Source of the DNA: Pteria penguin
Lineage: Eukaryota; Mollusca; Bivalvia; Pterioida; Pteriidae
Assembly (NCBI GenBank): GCA_035048485.1
Contig: CM068580.1
Coordinates: 53,484,975 to 53,548,974 of the forward strand
Direction: 5' to 3'
DNA length: 64,000 bases
Each line of letters begins with the position of its first letter. Within the stretch, counting starts at the first letter, position 1. The notes below the pieces were generated by a model, which saw nothing but the letters and a program-made list of their open reading frames with translations, ran no database searches and had not been told where the DNA came from. Made by a program: the position numbers and the translations under genes. This document shows, piece after piece, positions 59,401-63,649 of the stretch.

Positions 59401-60263
59401 TGAAAGTAAACTAGAGAATTTACTGATGTGTATAAATTCCTAAATGGTCATACTCCCAATATACATGTAATCTAAATTATAACCTTCAAAGAAAATTGCT
59501 GGTGCAATGATGCTGTTTTTGTATAAGATAAAATAGATATAACAACTGCAAACCCTCCTAATGTTACAATCTTTTAAGAAGAGTAGAAGGGTCAATAAAC
59601 TCCGCAGCCTAAACCAAGAGGTTCATAGGCCTTATAATTCACTTGATTCTATAACCACTGCCATACATATCAGCTACAGAAATATCTGAAAACTAGATGT
59701 GCCCATGGGACACAAATGCTCCCACTGCATCCAGTGTTTTTCATTACTGCATTTTTAGCCGTTAATTAGCTATTTCTCCTCTGCAAAATAACCTAAAATT
59801 TCTTAAAACATGACCTTAAATTCCCAATTTGTTAACAAAACATAATTCACTGGTTATCGTCATCTCATCAGTAAAAATCTGGTTGTAAAGTTTCCAGAGT
59901 TTTCATTTCCATTTCTGAATCTCCCAAATGTTCCTTGAAATGCCTGTTTACTGCTGTCATGATTTAAAGTATCTAGATCGAGATCTAGAGATTTAAATGT
60001 TGCACAACTTGATGTAACATTATTAAATTAATACTGATATACATGTACCAAAAGGCTCTGGCCAAAACAATCTAAGGGATTGACCAAGATTAGTGATGCT
60101 TTCAAGAAACAGATTTGTAATAGCGCAAGTGAACGCATTAATGGTAAGAATCATGAATCGTCTGAGCCAAAGGCAGTAGCCCTTGAATTCCTCGCTCCCC
60201 TCATGATCATGTTTCTATTAAAACATTTTATTTACCGGTAGAATTAGAATCTTTGGTCACCAT
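12194..60263 (-). CDS. ATAD2B: ATAD2/ATAD2B-like AAA+ ATPase with bromodomain (22 exons plus proposed first exon)
   Basis: Nuclear chromatin factor: an AAA+ ATPase whose bromodomain reads acetylated histones. Exons from 59207 down to 12194 join in frame across every GT-AG junction; with the proposed start exon (60236-60263) the product is about 1446 residues, close to vertebrate ATAD2B (about 1458). Approximate residues: acidic/basic N-terminus 1-290; AAA1 with Walker A GPPGTGKT at 338-345, Walker B IIFFDEID near 398-405 and arginine-finger motif [13 protein letters not shown]2 655-815 with a degenerate P-loop GKEGQGQTS; bromodomain 850-985 with acetyl-lysine-binding Asn946 in ALEYNP; disordered tail; conserved C-terminal [10 protein letters not shown]...[16 protein letters not shown]. 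Phrases such as [19 protein letters not shown] and [17 protein letters not shown] are nearer ATAD2B than ATAD2 from memory, but an invertebrate single-copy ancestor of both is likely. Introns are full of transposons. Confidence 0.95.
12827..15305 (-). mobile_element. L1/Tx1-like LINE 3' fragment, interrupted
   Basis: Minus-strand ORF 15305-14772 (177 residues) reads NPFWKFPN...PLWYIPRIK...[19 protein letters not shown]...RWPILEI, the pattern of the C-terminal part of ORF2 in L1/Tx1-type LINEs after the reverse transcriptase. The likely 3' tail is an A-rich run (T-run on plus, 12827-12847). The 3' UTR is interrupted by a TA-flanked element at 13591-14560. Truncated at the 5' end; RT and endonuclease are absent. 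Confidence 0.65.
13591..14560. mobile_element. TA-flanked TIR element A (ACAGTGGA ends)
   Basis: TACAGTGGATTCCGTTTAAT at one end and GGAGTCCACTGTA at the other, flanked by TA, with ATCAGATAA motifs repeated near both ends. No transposase. Fits the Tc1/mariner/pogo-type TA target; it is an internally deleted relative of 20567-21943 in reverse orientation. Confidence 0.82.
15987..16231 (-). CDS. ATAD2B: ATAD2-like exon, conserved C-terminal helices
   Basis: Encodes [33 protein letters not shown] and [20 protein letters not shown], matching VDRERLKKLLDLLV...QLERLYSLLSQCIYRHRKDYDK of ATAD2B. Donor GTAAGT after ATACTT. Confidence 0.95.
16248..16403 (-). mobile_element. SINE, truncated (minus orientation)
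   Basis: (ATTG)n tail, then TTTTTGTTTGACGTCACACC, GACGGCATCTGCCTGAT and GGACCCACCCGAAGCAGTGA. Head missing; it breaks off where the next element starts. Confidence 0.75.
16404..16695 (+). mobile_element. Tail of pearl-like element
   Basis: Shares CACTTTTGGCCCCGCCCTGGATCCA, AAAGTTAACGACGGACGGA and a GCTCACTTCAGCC end with 62960-63235. 3' part only. Confidence 0.65.
16963..17144. mobile_element. Short palindromic MITE (GAGTTACTTCCC ends)
   Basis: Near-perfect inverted ends ACAGAGTTACTTCCCATTTG and its complement at 17117-17142, about 180 bp in all. A second copy lies at 55315-55495. No coding. Confidence 0.82.
17325..17391 (-). CDS. ATAD2B: ATAD2-like short exon in tail
   Basis: 67 bp encoding [20 protein letters not shown] then NA, ending in phase 1. 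Acceptor TATACAG, donor GTAAGA. Low complexity, placed by splice sites and phase. Confidence 0.75.
17752..17855. repeat. Small inverted repeat
   Basis: GGAGACTTCAGATTTGTCCA...TTCTGGGTTGGACAAAACTT: arms of about 28 bp around a core of about 40 bp, MITE-like, in the 17392-18952 intron. The rest of that intron shows nothing recognisable. Confidence 0.6.
18953..19962 (-). CDS. ATAD2B: ATAD2-like large exon, disordered Ser/Pro-rich tail
   Basis: 1010 bp, 336 complete codons in one exon. Begins [20 protein letters not shown], then a charged stretch ([20 protein letters not shown]), [10 protein letters not shown], acidic [13 protein letters not shown], and a long Ser/Pro region. Contains three SAAVS repeats, two followed by Pro, and many SP sites that suit proline-directed kinases. 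Little conserved; assigned by phase at both ends. Donor GTTAGT at 18952. Confidence 0.9.
20371..20493 (-). CDS. ATAD2B: ATAD2-like exon, bromodomain helix C
   Basis: Encodes [20 protein letters not shown] then [20 protein letters not shown]. The gatekeeper Ile is conserved (RVI for human RLI). Confidence 0.95.
20567..21943. mobile_element. TA-flanked TIR element B (ACAGTGGA ends)
   Basis: TACAGTGGACTCAATTTTAT...AACCGAATCCACTGTA with TA flanks; reverse-oriented relative of element A. About 450 bp near 21158-21610 is absent from A. No transposase ORF. Confidence 0.82.
22107..22266 (-). CDS. ATAD2B: ATAD2-like exon, bromodomain core with acetyl-lysine Asn
   Basis: Encodes [20 protein letters not shown], then [19 protein letters not shown]. 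Tyr903 and Asn946 are the conserved acetyl-lysine pocket residues. Confidence 0.97.
22310..23338. mobile_element. CAGGGTCACAACTTC element with 5-bp TSD, containing nested elements
   Basis: TIRs CAGGGTCACAACTTC / GAAGTTGTGACCCTG, flanked by TTCAG (22305-22309 and 23339-23343). Holds an inverted repeat (about 22508-22935), itself entered by a smaller element (22655-22896). Near 22976-23181 the plus strand has a short open frame with repeated EEIERSE and ends in a stop; function unknown. Confidence 0.78.
22655..22896. mobile_element. Inner MITE (GAGTTTTACTAAAGG ends)
   Basis: GAGTTTTACTAAAGGCCGTA near 22655 and its imperfect complement ending GACCTTTAGTAAAACTCACT near 22896, with ACGT-rich inner arms (CAAACGTATACG / TCCACGTTTGG). 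It sits inside the surrounding inverted repeat, separating its right arm. Confidence 0.7.
23500..23714 (-). mobile_element. SINE with tRNA-like head
   Basis: Minus strand begins with a 72-nt tRNA-like head (23714-23643): outer pairs GCCACT/AGTGGC, a perfect 5-bp anticodon-type stem CTTGG/CCAAG and a B-box-like GGGTTTGAGTCC. D-arm pairing fails. Body with CCACAAGCAGT and GGGATCTGT follows, so it is a SINE, not a tRNA gene. Confidence 0.65.
23907..24103 (-). CDS. ATAD2B: ATAD2-like exon, bromodomain helix Z and shelf
   Basis: Encodes [40 protein letters not shown] and [13 protein letters not shown]. The shelf is LIF (residues 889-891), where human ATAD2 has RVF and ATAD2B has NIF. Confidence 0.96.
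24104..26568. other. ATAD2-like intron, mostly unrecognised
   Basis: AT-rich. A degenerate plus-strand SINE body lies at about 25290-25465 (AAAGATCCCTAACTGCTTCC, GTATCAGACAGATGGCATCA). Nothing else recognised. Confidence 0.45.
26569..26601 (-). CDS. ATAD2B: ATAD2-like 33-nt micro-exon
   Basis: Encodes [11 protein letters not shown] across split codons at both ends; aligns with the short basic PPRRK/SKKK link before the bromodomain in vertebrates. Acceptor CTGTAG, donor GTATAA. Its 33-nt length means skipping would keep the frame, so it could be alternatively spliced. Confidence 0.85.
27578..27713 (-). CDS. ATAD2B: ATAD2-like exon, AAA2 end
   Basis: Encodes [34 protein letters not shown] and RPPSSKIQA, matching EEDRRKFFQELILNQ of ATAD2B. 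Acceptor TTTTGTAG, donor GTACAT. Confidence 0.93.
28615..29078. mobile_element. TA-flanked TIR element (CAGTCAACTCTCGTTA ends)
   Basis: TACAGTCAACTCTCGTTACA...GTAACGAGAGTTGACTGTA with TA at both ends, 464 bp. Non-coding; pogo/mariner-like by TIR and target. Confidence 0.85.
29141..29326 (-). CDS. ATAD2B: ATAD2-like exon, AAA2 core
   Basis: Encodes [39 protein letters not shown] and [17 protein letters not shown]. The Walker B place reads IIYMPH, without the acidic pair, as in the family. Donor GTTTTA is weak but phase-consistent. Confidence 0.94.
29449..30379. mobile_element. TA-flanked TIR element (CCGTATTCACTCGTG ends), uninterrupted copy
   Basis: TACCGTATTCACTCGTGTAT...CACGAGTGAATACGGTA; subterminal GTGCGTATTATACAC repeats near both ends. 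931 bp, no transposase. Close relative of 46545-48063, for which it serves as the empty-site reference. Confidence 0.87.
30380..33089. other. ATAD2-like intron remainder, nothing recognised
   Basis: AT-rich intron sequence. No repeat boundaries or genes that I can support. Confidence 0.4.
33090..33267 (-). CDS. ATAD2B: ATAD2-like exon, AAA2 with degenerate P-loop
   Basis: Encodes [34 protein letters not shown] and [10 protein letters not shown]. The P-loop position reads GKEGQGQTS, with Gln where active AAA domains have Lys, as in vertebrate ATAD2B (GERGSGQTS); AAA2 is taken as non-hydrolytic. Confidence 0.95.
33412..33902. mobile_element. AGGGCTCGACATTAA element, 5-bp TSD
   Basis: AGGGCTCGACATTAA...TTAATGTCGAGCCCTG, flanked by CACCA (33407-33411 and 33903-33907); the first TIR base is changed from C to A. 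Internal CTTGTC..GGACAA motifs. Same family as 56840-57373. Confidence 0.85.
34440..35270 (+). mobile_element. Pearl-like element, diverged
   Basis: Body text shared with 61050-63235 (CATCCTTCTAGATGATTTTG, CCTACCCAGGATCCACACC, ACCTTGAGTACATTATGTAT) and tail CTCACTTGAGCCTTTGGCTC then GGGGAGCTAAAAAG, a terminal hairpin. Contains a C8/G-rich low-complexity stretch at 34682-34710. Confidence 0.65.
35293..35434 (-). CDS. ATAD2B: ATAD2-like exon, acidic linker between AAA domains
   Basis: Encodes [35 protein letters not shown] and DKPFMDFQ. Donor GTTGTA is weak, but only this site restores the frame (AG+T gives Ser before KTPLMHRPR). Confidence 0.82.
35970..36284 (-). CDS. ATAD2B: ATAD2-like exon, AAA1 lid and linker
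   Basis: Encodes [20 protein letters not shown] (sensor 2/lid helices), [16 protein letters not shown] and [19 protein letters not shown], a conserved ATAD2 block. Ends in phase 1 at GTAAAT. Confidence 0.96.
36422..36512 (-). CDS. ATAD2B: ATAD2-like exon, AAA1 lid
   Basis: Encodes [20 protein letters not shown] then TEIAEKCV, matching [14 protein letters not shown] in ATAD2B. Acceptor CTACAAG, donor GTAAG. Confidence 0.94.
36584..37190. mobile_element. CAGGGCACCC element, 5-bp TSD
   Basis: CAGGGCACCCGAC...GTGGGTGCCCTG, flanked by AATTA (36579-36583, 37191-37195). 607 bp, non-coding. Near the left end is the CG-poor palindrome GGGCCAAATTTTGGCCC. Confidence 0.82.
37261..39414. mobile_element. 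TA-flanked TIR element C
   Basis: TAGAGTGGATTCCATTTAAT...AAGTGGCGTCCACTGTA, related to A and B but 2.15 kb, strongly diverged inside and holding a long hairpin at 37372-37529. Confidence 0.7.
37372..37529. repeat. Near-perfect 158-bp palindrome
   Basis: Arms of about 75 bp with very few mismatches, meeting near 37450 (AATCTGCGAAGCGGATT). Outer ends are TAAGGATTAA / TTAATCCTTA. Probably a recent MITE inserted in element C. Confidence 0.88.
39793..40041 (-). CDS. ATAD2B: ATAD2-like exon, Walker B, sensor 1, arginine finger
   Basis: Encodes [16 protein letters not shown] (Walker B DE), [29 protein letters not shown] (sensor 1) and [10 protein letters not shown] (arginine finger region). All catalytic residues for ATP hydrolysis are present. 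Confidence 0.97.
40567..40850 (+). mobile_element. SINE of a second family with tRNA-like head
   Basis: 40568-40633 resembles a tRNA (outer 7-bp pair GGCTGGA/TCCAGCC, B box GGTTCGATTCC), but anticodon stem and spacing are defective. Followed by a body (GAGAGTGAGCCTCATGTGAGG) that ends in an A-rich run. Confidence 0.65.
41400..42090 (+). repeat. Tandem array, about 146-bp unit, about 5 copies
   Basis: ATTTTGGTGAA anchors at 41481, 41607, 41753, 41898 and 42044 (126, 146, 145, 146 bp apart). Each unit has GACCTTGAGT, CAAATTCTGATGA and TACTTCATGGTATTTTAA. Ends near 42210 with GACAGACAGA. Confidence 0.88.
43161..43309 (-). CDS. ATAD2B: ATAD2-like exon, second half of Walker A
   Basis: Encodes [36 protein letters not shown] and LLFDQ. 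Lys and Thr of GTGKT bind ATP phosphate and magnesium. Nearly invariant with vertebrate ATAD2. Confidence 0.97.
43549..45012 (+). mobile_element. Pearl-like element with 170-bp tandem core
   Basis: Head ACAAGAGGCCCACGGGCCTT and AGGTCACCTGAG; tail hairpin AGGTCACCTGAGTT/TACTCAGGTGACCT then AAAG; GACGCACGACGAACGACG just before. Core units are anchored by TTTTCACTATATAATCA near 43943, 44092, 44262, 44432 and 44602, mostly 170 bp apart. Confidence 0.8.
46043..46540 (-). pseudogene. TTF-type zinc finger fragment of a hAT transposase
   Basis: 165 codons without stop: [13 protein letters not shown] (the short motif common near hAT N-termini), a Ser-rich acidic stretch, then [20 protein letters not shown] and MCKVCELFS, the pattern of TTF-type fingers found before hAT transposase domains. 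The apparent first codon here is GTG; an in-frame ATG lies at 48081-48079, across the TA-element insertion. The transposase catalytic domain is absent. Could be mistaken for a host gene. Confidence 0.7.
46618..46655. mobile_element. 38-bp palindromic insertion, 7-bp TSD
   Basis: Perfect palindrome starting CAGAGACATATATAC and ending GTATATATGTCTCTG, flanked by GTATTAT (46611-46617 and 46656-46662). The copy at 29449 has a single uninterrupted GTATTAT here. Confidence 0.85.
47171..47720. mobile_element. 550-bp TTAA-flanked TIR element
   Basis: AGTTGTATACCCTA...TAGGGTATACAGCT, flanked by TTAA on both sides (47167-47170, 47721-47724); missing from the 29449 copy, which reads TTATTAACCATTC. TTAA targets are typical of piggyBac and Kolobok elements. 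No transposase. Confidence 0.85.
47892..47916. mobile_element. 25-bp palindromic insertion, 7-bp TSD
   Basis: CAGGGAC-11 nt-GTCCCTG flanked by GTAAATT (47885-47891 and 47917-47923); absent at the corresponding place in the 29449 copy. Confidence 0.83.
48155..48436 (+). mobile_element. Full-length tRNA-derived SINE with 13-bp TSD
   Basis: Direct repeat ATACAAAGCGTTT at 48142-48154 and 48437-48449. Head GGCGTGGCCTAGTGG (A box) and GGTTCGGGTCCC (B box), body with GGTGGGTCCATTGCAAAGGT and GGCAGATGCCATCACC, ending in an (ATCA)n tail. Best reference copy in the window. Confidence 0.92.
48884..49025 (-). CDS. ATAD2B: ATAD2-like exon, AAA1 start, first half of Walker A
   Basis: Encodes [32 protein letters not shown] and [11 protein letters not shown]. 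The exon ends inside Walker A: GPPG is split by the 5.6-kb intron, with one base carried over. Confidence 0.96.
49026..49859. other. ATAD2-like intron, nothing recognised
   Basis: AT-rich, without repeat signatures or ORFs. Confidence 0.45.
49860..50091 (-). CDS. ATAD2B: ATAD2-like exon, region before AAA1
   Basis: Encodes [33 protein letters not shown] and [18 protein letters not shown], matching the HAIHSSDTTSS...KSMARARNRCLPMN...GASLADVDPM order in ATAD2B. Acceptor TTTCAG; donor GTAGGA, used after ACA. Confidence 0.93.
50350..51220. repeat. Large fold-back (inverted repeat) in intron
   Basis: AAGGAGGGTCAAAGGTTCC near 50362 pairs with GGAACCTTTGACCTCCCTT near 51191; CCTCCATATAGAGAACAA near 50771 pairs with the text near 50625. 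Arms total about 330 bp, imperfect, with about 160 bp extra in the right arm (about 50817-50970). The short loop lies near 50690-50715. Confidence 0.75.
51224..51843 (-). pseudogene. Reverse transcriptase fragment, frameshifted
   Basis: [16 protein letters not shown], then [18 protein letters not shown] with the YxDD catalytic motif, [10 protein letters not shown] and [11 protein letters not shown]; the frame breaks near 51508 and resumes as [20 protein letters not shown] and [17 protein letters not shown]. This is a retroelement RT with thumb, seen in many invertebrate genomes; Penelope-like or a related non-LTR group is possible but not settled. No endonuclease or ends seen. Confidence 0.65.
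51925..52036 (-). CDS. ATAD2B: ATAD2-like exon, Arg-rich linker
   Basis: Encodes [15 protein letters not shown] then [14 protein letters not shown]. Two donors are possible; GTATAC at 51919-51924 keeps phase with the next exon, whereas GTAAGG a few bases earlier would break the frame. Confidence 0.82.
53172..53258. repeat. Perfect 66-bp palindrome and adjacent 24-bp palindrome
   Basis: 31-bp arms (TAGTCCTCAAAGGATCATAC...) with a 4-nt centre, 53172-53237, then CTATGTGGAAT-GT-ATTCCACATAG at 53235-53258, sharing three bases with the first. Confidence 0.92.
53714..53836 (-). CDS. ATAD2B: ATAD2-like exon, acidic then RRSYNLRE
   Basis: Starts [18 protein letters not shown] and continues [14 protein letters not shown], the conserved YNLRQRK motif of ATAD2 proteins. 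Donor GTAAGT; acceptor TTTTGAAG lacks a long pyrimidine run but is fixed by phase. Confidence 0.88.
54357..54823. repeat. Fold-back inside CAGGGCTCGA element
   Basis: GCGCCACTCACTC...GAGTGAGTGGCGC with arms of about 200 bp (AATCTGGATTTTC / GAAAATCCAGATT, TTTAGATAGGGTG / CACCCTATCTAAA). Centre near 54590. Confidence 0.75.
55315..55495. mobile_element. Second copy of the GAGTTACTTCCC MITE
   Basis: Shares AATTATGACGTCATCAA, TCCTATGAAAACGTCAT and CCCAAATGGGAAGTAA with 16963-17144; the left end is more diverged. Confidence 0.75.
56840..57373. mobile_element. CAGTGCTCGACATTAA element, 5-bp TSD
   Basis: CAGTGCTCGACATTAA...ATCGAGCCCTG flanked by ATCAT (56835-56839, 57374-57378). Close relative of 33412-33902 over its whole length. 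Confidence 0.86.
57548..57692 (-). CDS. ATAD2B: ATAD2-like exon, MYSRVKR and acidic stretch
   Basis: Encodes [19 protein letters not shown], almost the same as the ATAD2B MYSRVKRRRK motif, then an Asp/Glu-rich run. Acceptor AACAG, donor GTATCA; ends in phase 1. Confidence 0.9.
57693..58968. other. ATAD2-like intron, nothing recognised
   Basis: AT-rich intron; no repeats or ORFs that I can support. Confidence 0.45.
58969..59207 (-). CDS. ATAD2B: ATAD2-like exon, basic N-terminal region
   Basis: Acceptor TTTCAG, donor GTAAGT. Two bases complete a codon, then [12 protein letters not shown], later [17 protein letters not shown] and [10 protein letters not shown]. Corresponds to the EVRKSCRSRK region of vertebrate ATAD2B. 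The KRKR runs may act as nuclear localisation signals. Confidence 0.88.
59208..60235. other. Presumed first intron of ATAD2-like gene
   Basis: No gene or clear repeat. Intron status depends on the proposed start exon at 60236-60263. Confidence 0.4.
60236..60263 (-). CDS. ATAD2B: Proposed first coding exon of ATAD2-like gene
   Basis: ATG in a good context (AAC before, G after) encodes MVTKDSNST plus one base, then donor GTAAAT. The leftover G joins AT at the next exon to make GAT (Asp), exactly the phase required there. GTAAAT donors are used elsewhere in this gene. Only 28 bp, so chance cannot be excluded; RNA evidence would decide. Confidence 0.5.
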
Positions 60264-60900
60264 GTTCAAAAAAATTACATAGAAAACACAAACTGAAACT
60301 GTAATAAAGTTATGAGTAAATGATTCATTGAATAGATTTTGCTTATTTTTGGAAATGTAGGTTGTTGTAAGCAAAGATTACCACGCTCACCTCGATATGG
60401 AAAAACAAAACAAAAAAAAATATCATGTTTCAAGTAACATGATGGAAAAAACTAAAGGTCAATAGATCGATATTTTTTTTTTTTTAATATTTTAATTACT
60501 GGTATTACTGAATCAATGTTTGATGGCAACTAAAATGCATCTGGACAACTCACAGATGACATTACATAAGCCTAAATAAAATTAAGAATATTCCCTAAAC
60601 CCGACCATTAGTGATGTAGCGATTATCGCCGACTATCCATTATCAGATGCCAATTGGCTTCGATTTCGATGATTGATTACCAATTTTCATAATGGATTAT
60701 CGCTAAGAAGAAGAAACAAATCAGAGCGAGTTATGCACCGGTCAATTGTCTCGTAAAGTTAAAAAATCAATGTGGCGAACCCTGACTCGAATAACAATTC
60801 GAAAGTCCGAGGTCCGAGTGATAAATTGAGGGAAGAAACAATATATCCATTCCCAGGAAATAAGAAATCTGAAGTATGGAAGTACTTTGGCTTCTTAAAA

Positions 60901-63240
60901 CAAGAGGCCCAAGTGGGCCTATATCGCTCACCTGAGTACCTAGATGATCAGTCATGCATGAAGGAAGAATTCATTTATTTTTGCATTACTGTGACTAAGT
61001 CAACACAAATGTTGAAAATTTGTCAAATTTATTTCAGACTAGAATAAAAAAGAACACTTTTTTGCACATCCATTCAGGTGATTTTGATATTAAGCATTTC
61101 CTTTGTCTCTGCAAGAAGTCATTCAGGGCAACAAGTTAGTCATTTTCTTTAGGTGGGGCCTTTTGTTGACTGATTTCAAGTCTGGGTCATGAACAACAAT
61201 TGTTTCAAATATTGTCCAGATCTACCTTAAAATTGCCTAATTTCATATGTTGAGTGTGGAGAAACATCTAAAAACTTATTTAGATGTGTAAAGAAATGAA
61301 AAAAATGTTTTTTGACCACAGCTGGATTTGAACCGCTACTCTCCATATTTCAATTACCAAGTGGTATATGTACCATTGTAATACCTACTTTTTAGACATG
61401 GTGGCATTATCTGTTAACCAATTTGGATAAAATTTACCAAATTGATAGAGGACCTTTAATACTTCATGTATTCCATATTTCATTAAAATCTTTCATGTGG
61501 TATAAAAGCAGAATTGAAAAATGTGATTGAATTGTTCCTATACACCCTCATTTCGAAGTCTTAAAAAAGTAATAGAAAATCCAAAAATTGAGATATTGAC
61601 AAAATTCTTTCAAAGTAACATTCCTTACCATAATTATGATCACAATAGTCCATAAGAAATCATCATTATCAATCAACTAGGAAATATGACACTTTTCTGA
61701 ATTGAAATCACCAAGTCCAAACAAATGTCGAAAAAAATTCTAAAATTTGATTTTGGAAGGGAACCAAAATGACAATATGTCTTCACTCATCCCTCTAGAT
61801 CATTTCTATGCATTCTGTTTGTCTCTGTATACAGCCCGTATGAAAAAGAATATTCTTAAAGGAGGGAACTCTTTCGTGACCTACTTTTGACTATGGTGGC
61901 ACCACCTGTAAAGAGGTCTGGATGAAAATAACAGAATTTGATTGATTGATTTTTGTTTAACGTCACACCACGAAATTTCATGTATATGGTAACGGCATCT
62001 GCCTGATGCAGGGCATACAAATTTTGACCTTTGCAACGGACCCACCCGAAGCAGTGACGGATCTTTAACGTGCCATGCATACCATGACATGTGGCCTCGG
62101 TTTTTACTGTCTCATCCGAAAGACAGGACACCGGCATGACCAGAGCGGGAATCGAACCCCGGCCTCCCGATCAGGAGTCCAGCGCGATACCACTAGGCCA
62201 CTCCGGCTTAACAGAATTTGAAGAGGATCATAAGTGACTTGTTTCTACCAAGATTTATTCAAATCCTTCAAACAGTTTTGTAGAAAAAATTGAAAATGTG
62301 AAAAATGGCCAAACCCCCCCCCCCCCCCCCACCCCCCTCCTTTTTTTTGGAAGTCTTAAAACTTAAAATTGCCTAATTTCATATGTTGAGTGTTGAGAAA
62401 CATCTAAAAAGTTATTTAGATATGTAAAAAAATTTAAAAATTTTGACCACAGCTGGATTTGAACCGCTACTCTCCATATTTCAATTACCAAGTGGTATAT
62501 GTACGATTGTAAGACCTACTTTTTAGACATGGTGGCATTATCTGTTAACCAATTTGGATGAAATTTACCAAATTGATAGAGGACCTTTAGCACTTCATGT
62601 ATTCCATGTTTCATTAAAATCTTTAATGTGGTTTTGTAGAAAAAGTTGAAAATGTGAAAAATGGCCAACCACCCCCCCCCCCCTTTTTTTTTGGAAGTCT
62701 TAAAAAATTCATAAAAAATCCAAAAATTGAGATAATGAAAAAATTCTTTCACAATAATATTACTTACCACAATTATGATCAAAATAGTCATTAAGAAATC
62801 ATTAATATCAAATAACTGAAAAACATGACACTTTTCTGCATTCAAATGACTAAGTCCAGAAACACGTCATAAAAAGCGTAAATTTCTATTTGACGGATCT
62901 TAACCCCGAACACAATTTTTAATAACCAATCTTTATAGATTGTTAAAATGTGATTAGTTTCCCCATTTATCTACTGGTTCTGGAGGAGAAGATGTTTGAA
63001 GAGAGGTACCGTTTTGGGCACTTTTGGCCCCGCCCTGGATCCACCCCTGAGGGAATCTGGGTCCCGAACACAAGTTTAGTAGGGAACCTTAAGTACATCA
63101 TTTACACAAAGTTTGATCCAAATCTGCAATGTAGTTCCAGAGAAGAAGTCGAAAATGTGAAAAAGTTAACGACGGACGGATGATGGACGGTGCACTATGA
63201 CTATAGCTCACTTCAGCCTTTGGCTCAGGTGAGCTAAAAA
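60901..63240 (+). mobile_element. Pearl-like element inserted in BED ORF
   Basis: Head CAAGAGGCCCAAGTGGGCCT then CGCTCACCTGAG; tail GCTCACTTCAGCC-TTT-GGCTCAGGTGAGC then AAAAA, a strong terminal hairpin preceded by AACGACGGACGGATGATGG. Contains a direct duplication of about 550 bp (from 61227 and from 62363) and a SINE. No TSD beyond a run of A. Confidence 0.75.
61942..62209 (-). mobile_element. Full-length SINE with 12-bp TSD
   Basis: AACAGAATTTGA at 61930-61941 and 62210-62221. Minus orientation: (ATTG)n tail first on plus, then GACGGCATCTGCCTG-like body, GGACCCACCCGAAGCAGTGA and a tRNA-like head with GAATCGAACCCCGG and CACTAGGCCACTCCGG. Confidence 0.9.
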
Positions 63241-63649
63241 CCAGAAGGTCCCCCCACAAAAGAAAATTTAGATATGTCAGTCGCAATTTGTCGACTTTGT
63301 CAAAAGAAGTACGCCAACAAAGGTTAAACATTTCGTTTAAAAATTATCATTGATTTTTTATTCGAAGATATTGTTGATTCAATTAGGACAGACATGTAGC
63401 AGCACGTATATCATACTGCTTTTCACTTGCCAAAATAAAAAAAAAAAAGAAAAAGGAGTAATCAAATCCTGTGTTGCATGCCACACTTGCTGTCAATCAC
63501 CTTTTTTAAAAGGTTTTTAAAGAAAAGTAACAGAATTTTAATTCTTCTGAATTTTTCGATTATTTCCGATCATAGATCGATTATGGAGAGCCGATTATTC
63601 CGATTAATCGATTATGAATTTTGTCCGATTATACAACACTACCGACCAA

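Larger units (their letters stand above)
60772..63330 (+). pseudogene. Split BED zinc finger ORF of hAT element
   Basis: ATG at 60772 opens MANPDSNNNSK... and VWKYFGFLK up to 60900; the frame resumes at 63241 as PEGPPTKENLDMSVAICRLC then QKKYANKG. Trp, Phe and the CxxC of a BED finger are thus on the two sides of a 2.34-kb insert whose removal keeps the frame. The zinc-binding His pair and the rest are missing or lost downstream. Confidence 0.7.
60609..63641 (+). mobile_element. hAT element with BED finger, 8-bp TSD, interrupted
   Basis: Ends TAGTGATGTAGCGATTATCG (60609) and CGATTATACAACACTA (to 63641), flanked by CCGACCAT (60601-60608) and CCGACCAA (63642-63649), 7 of 8 identical: the 8-bp duplication of classic hATs. 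Both ends repeat CGATTAT. Only the first part of a BED-finger protein remains; no transposase core. Confidence 0.78.
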
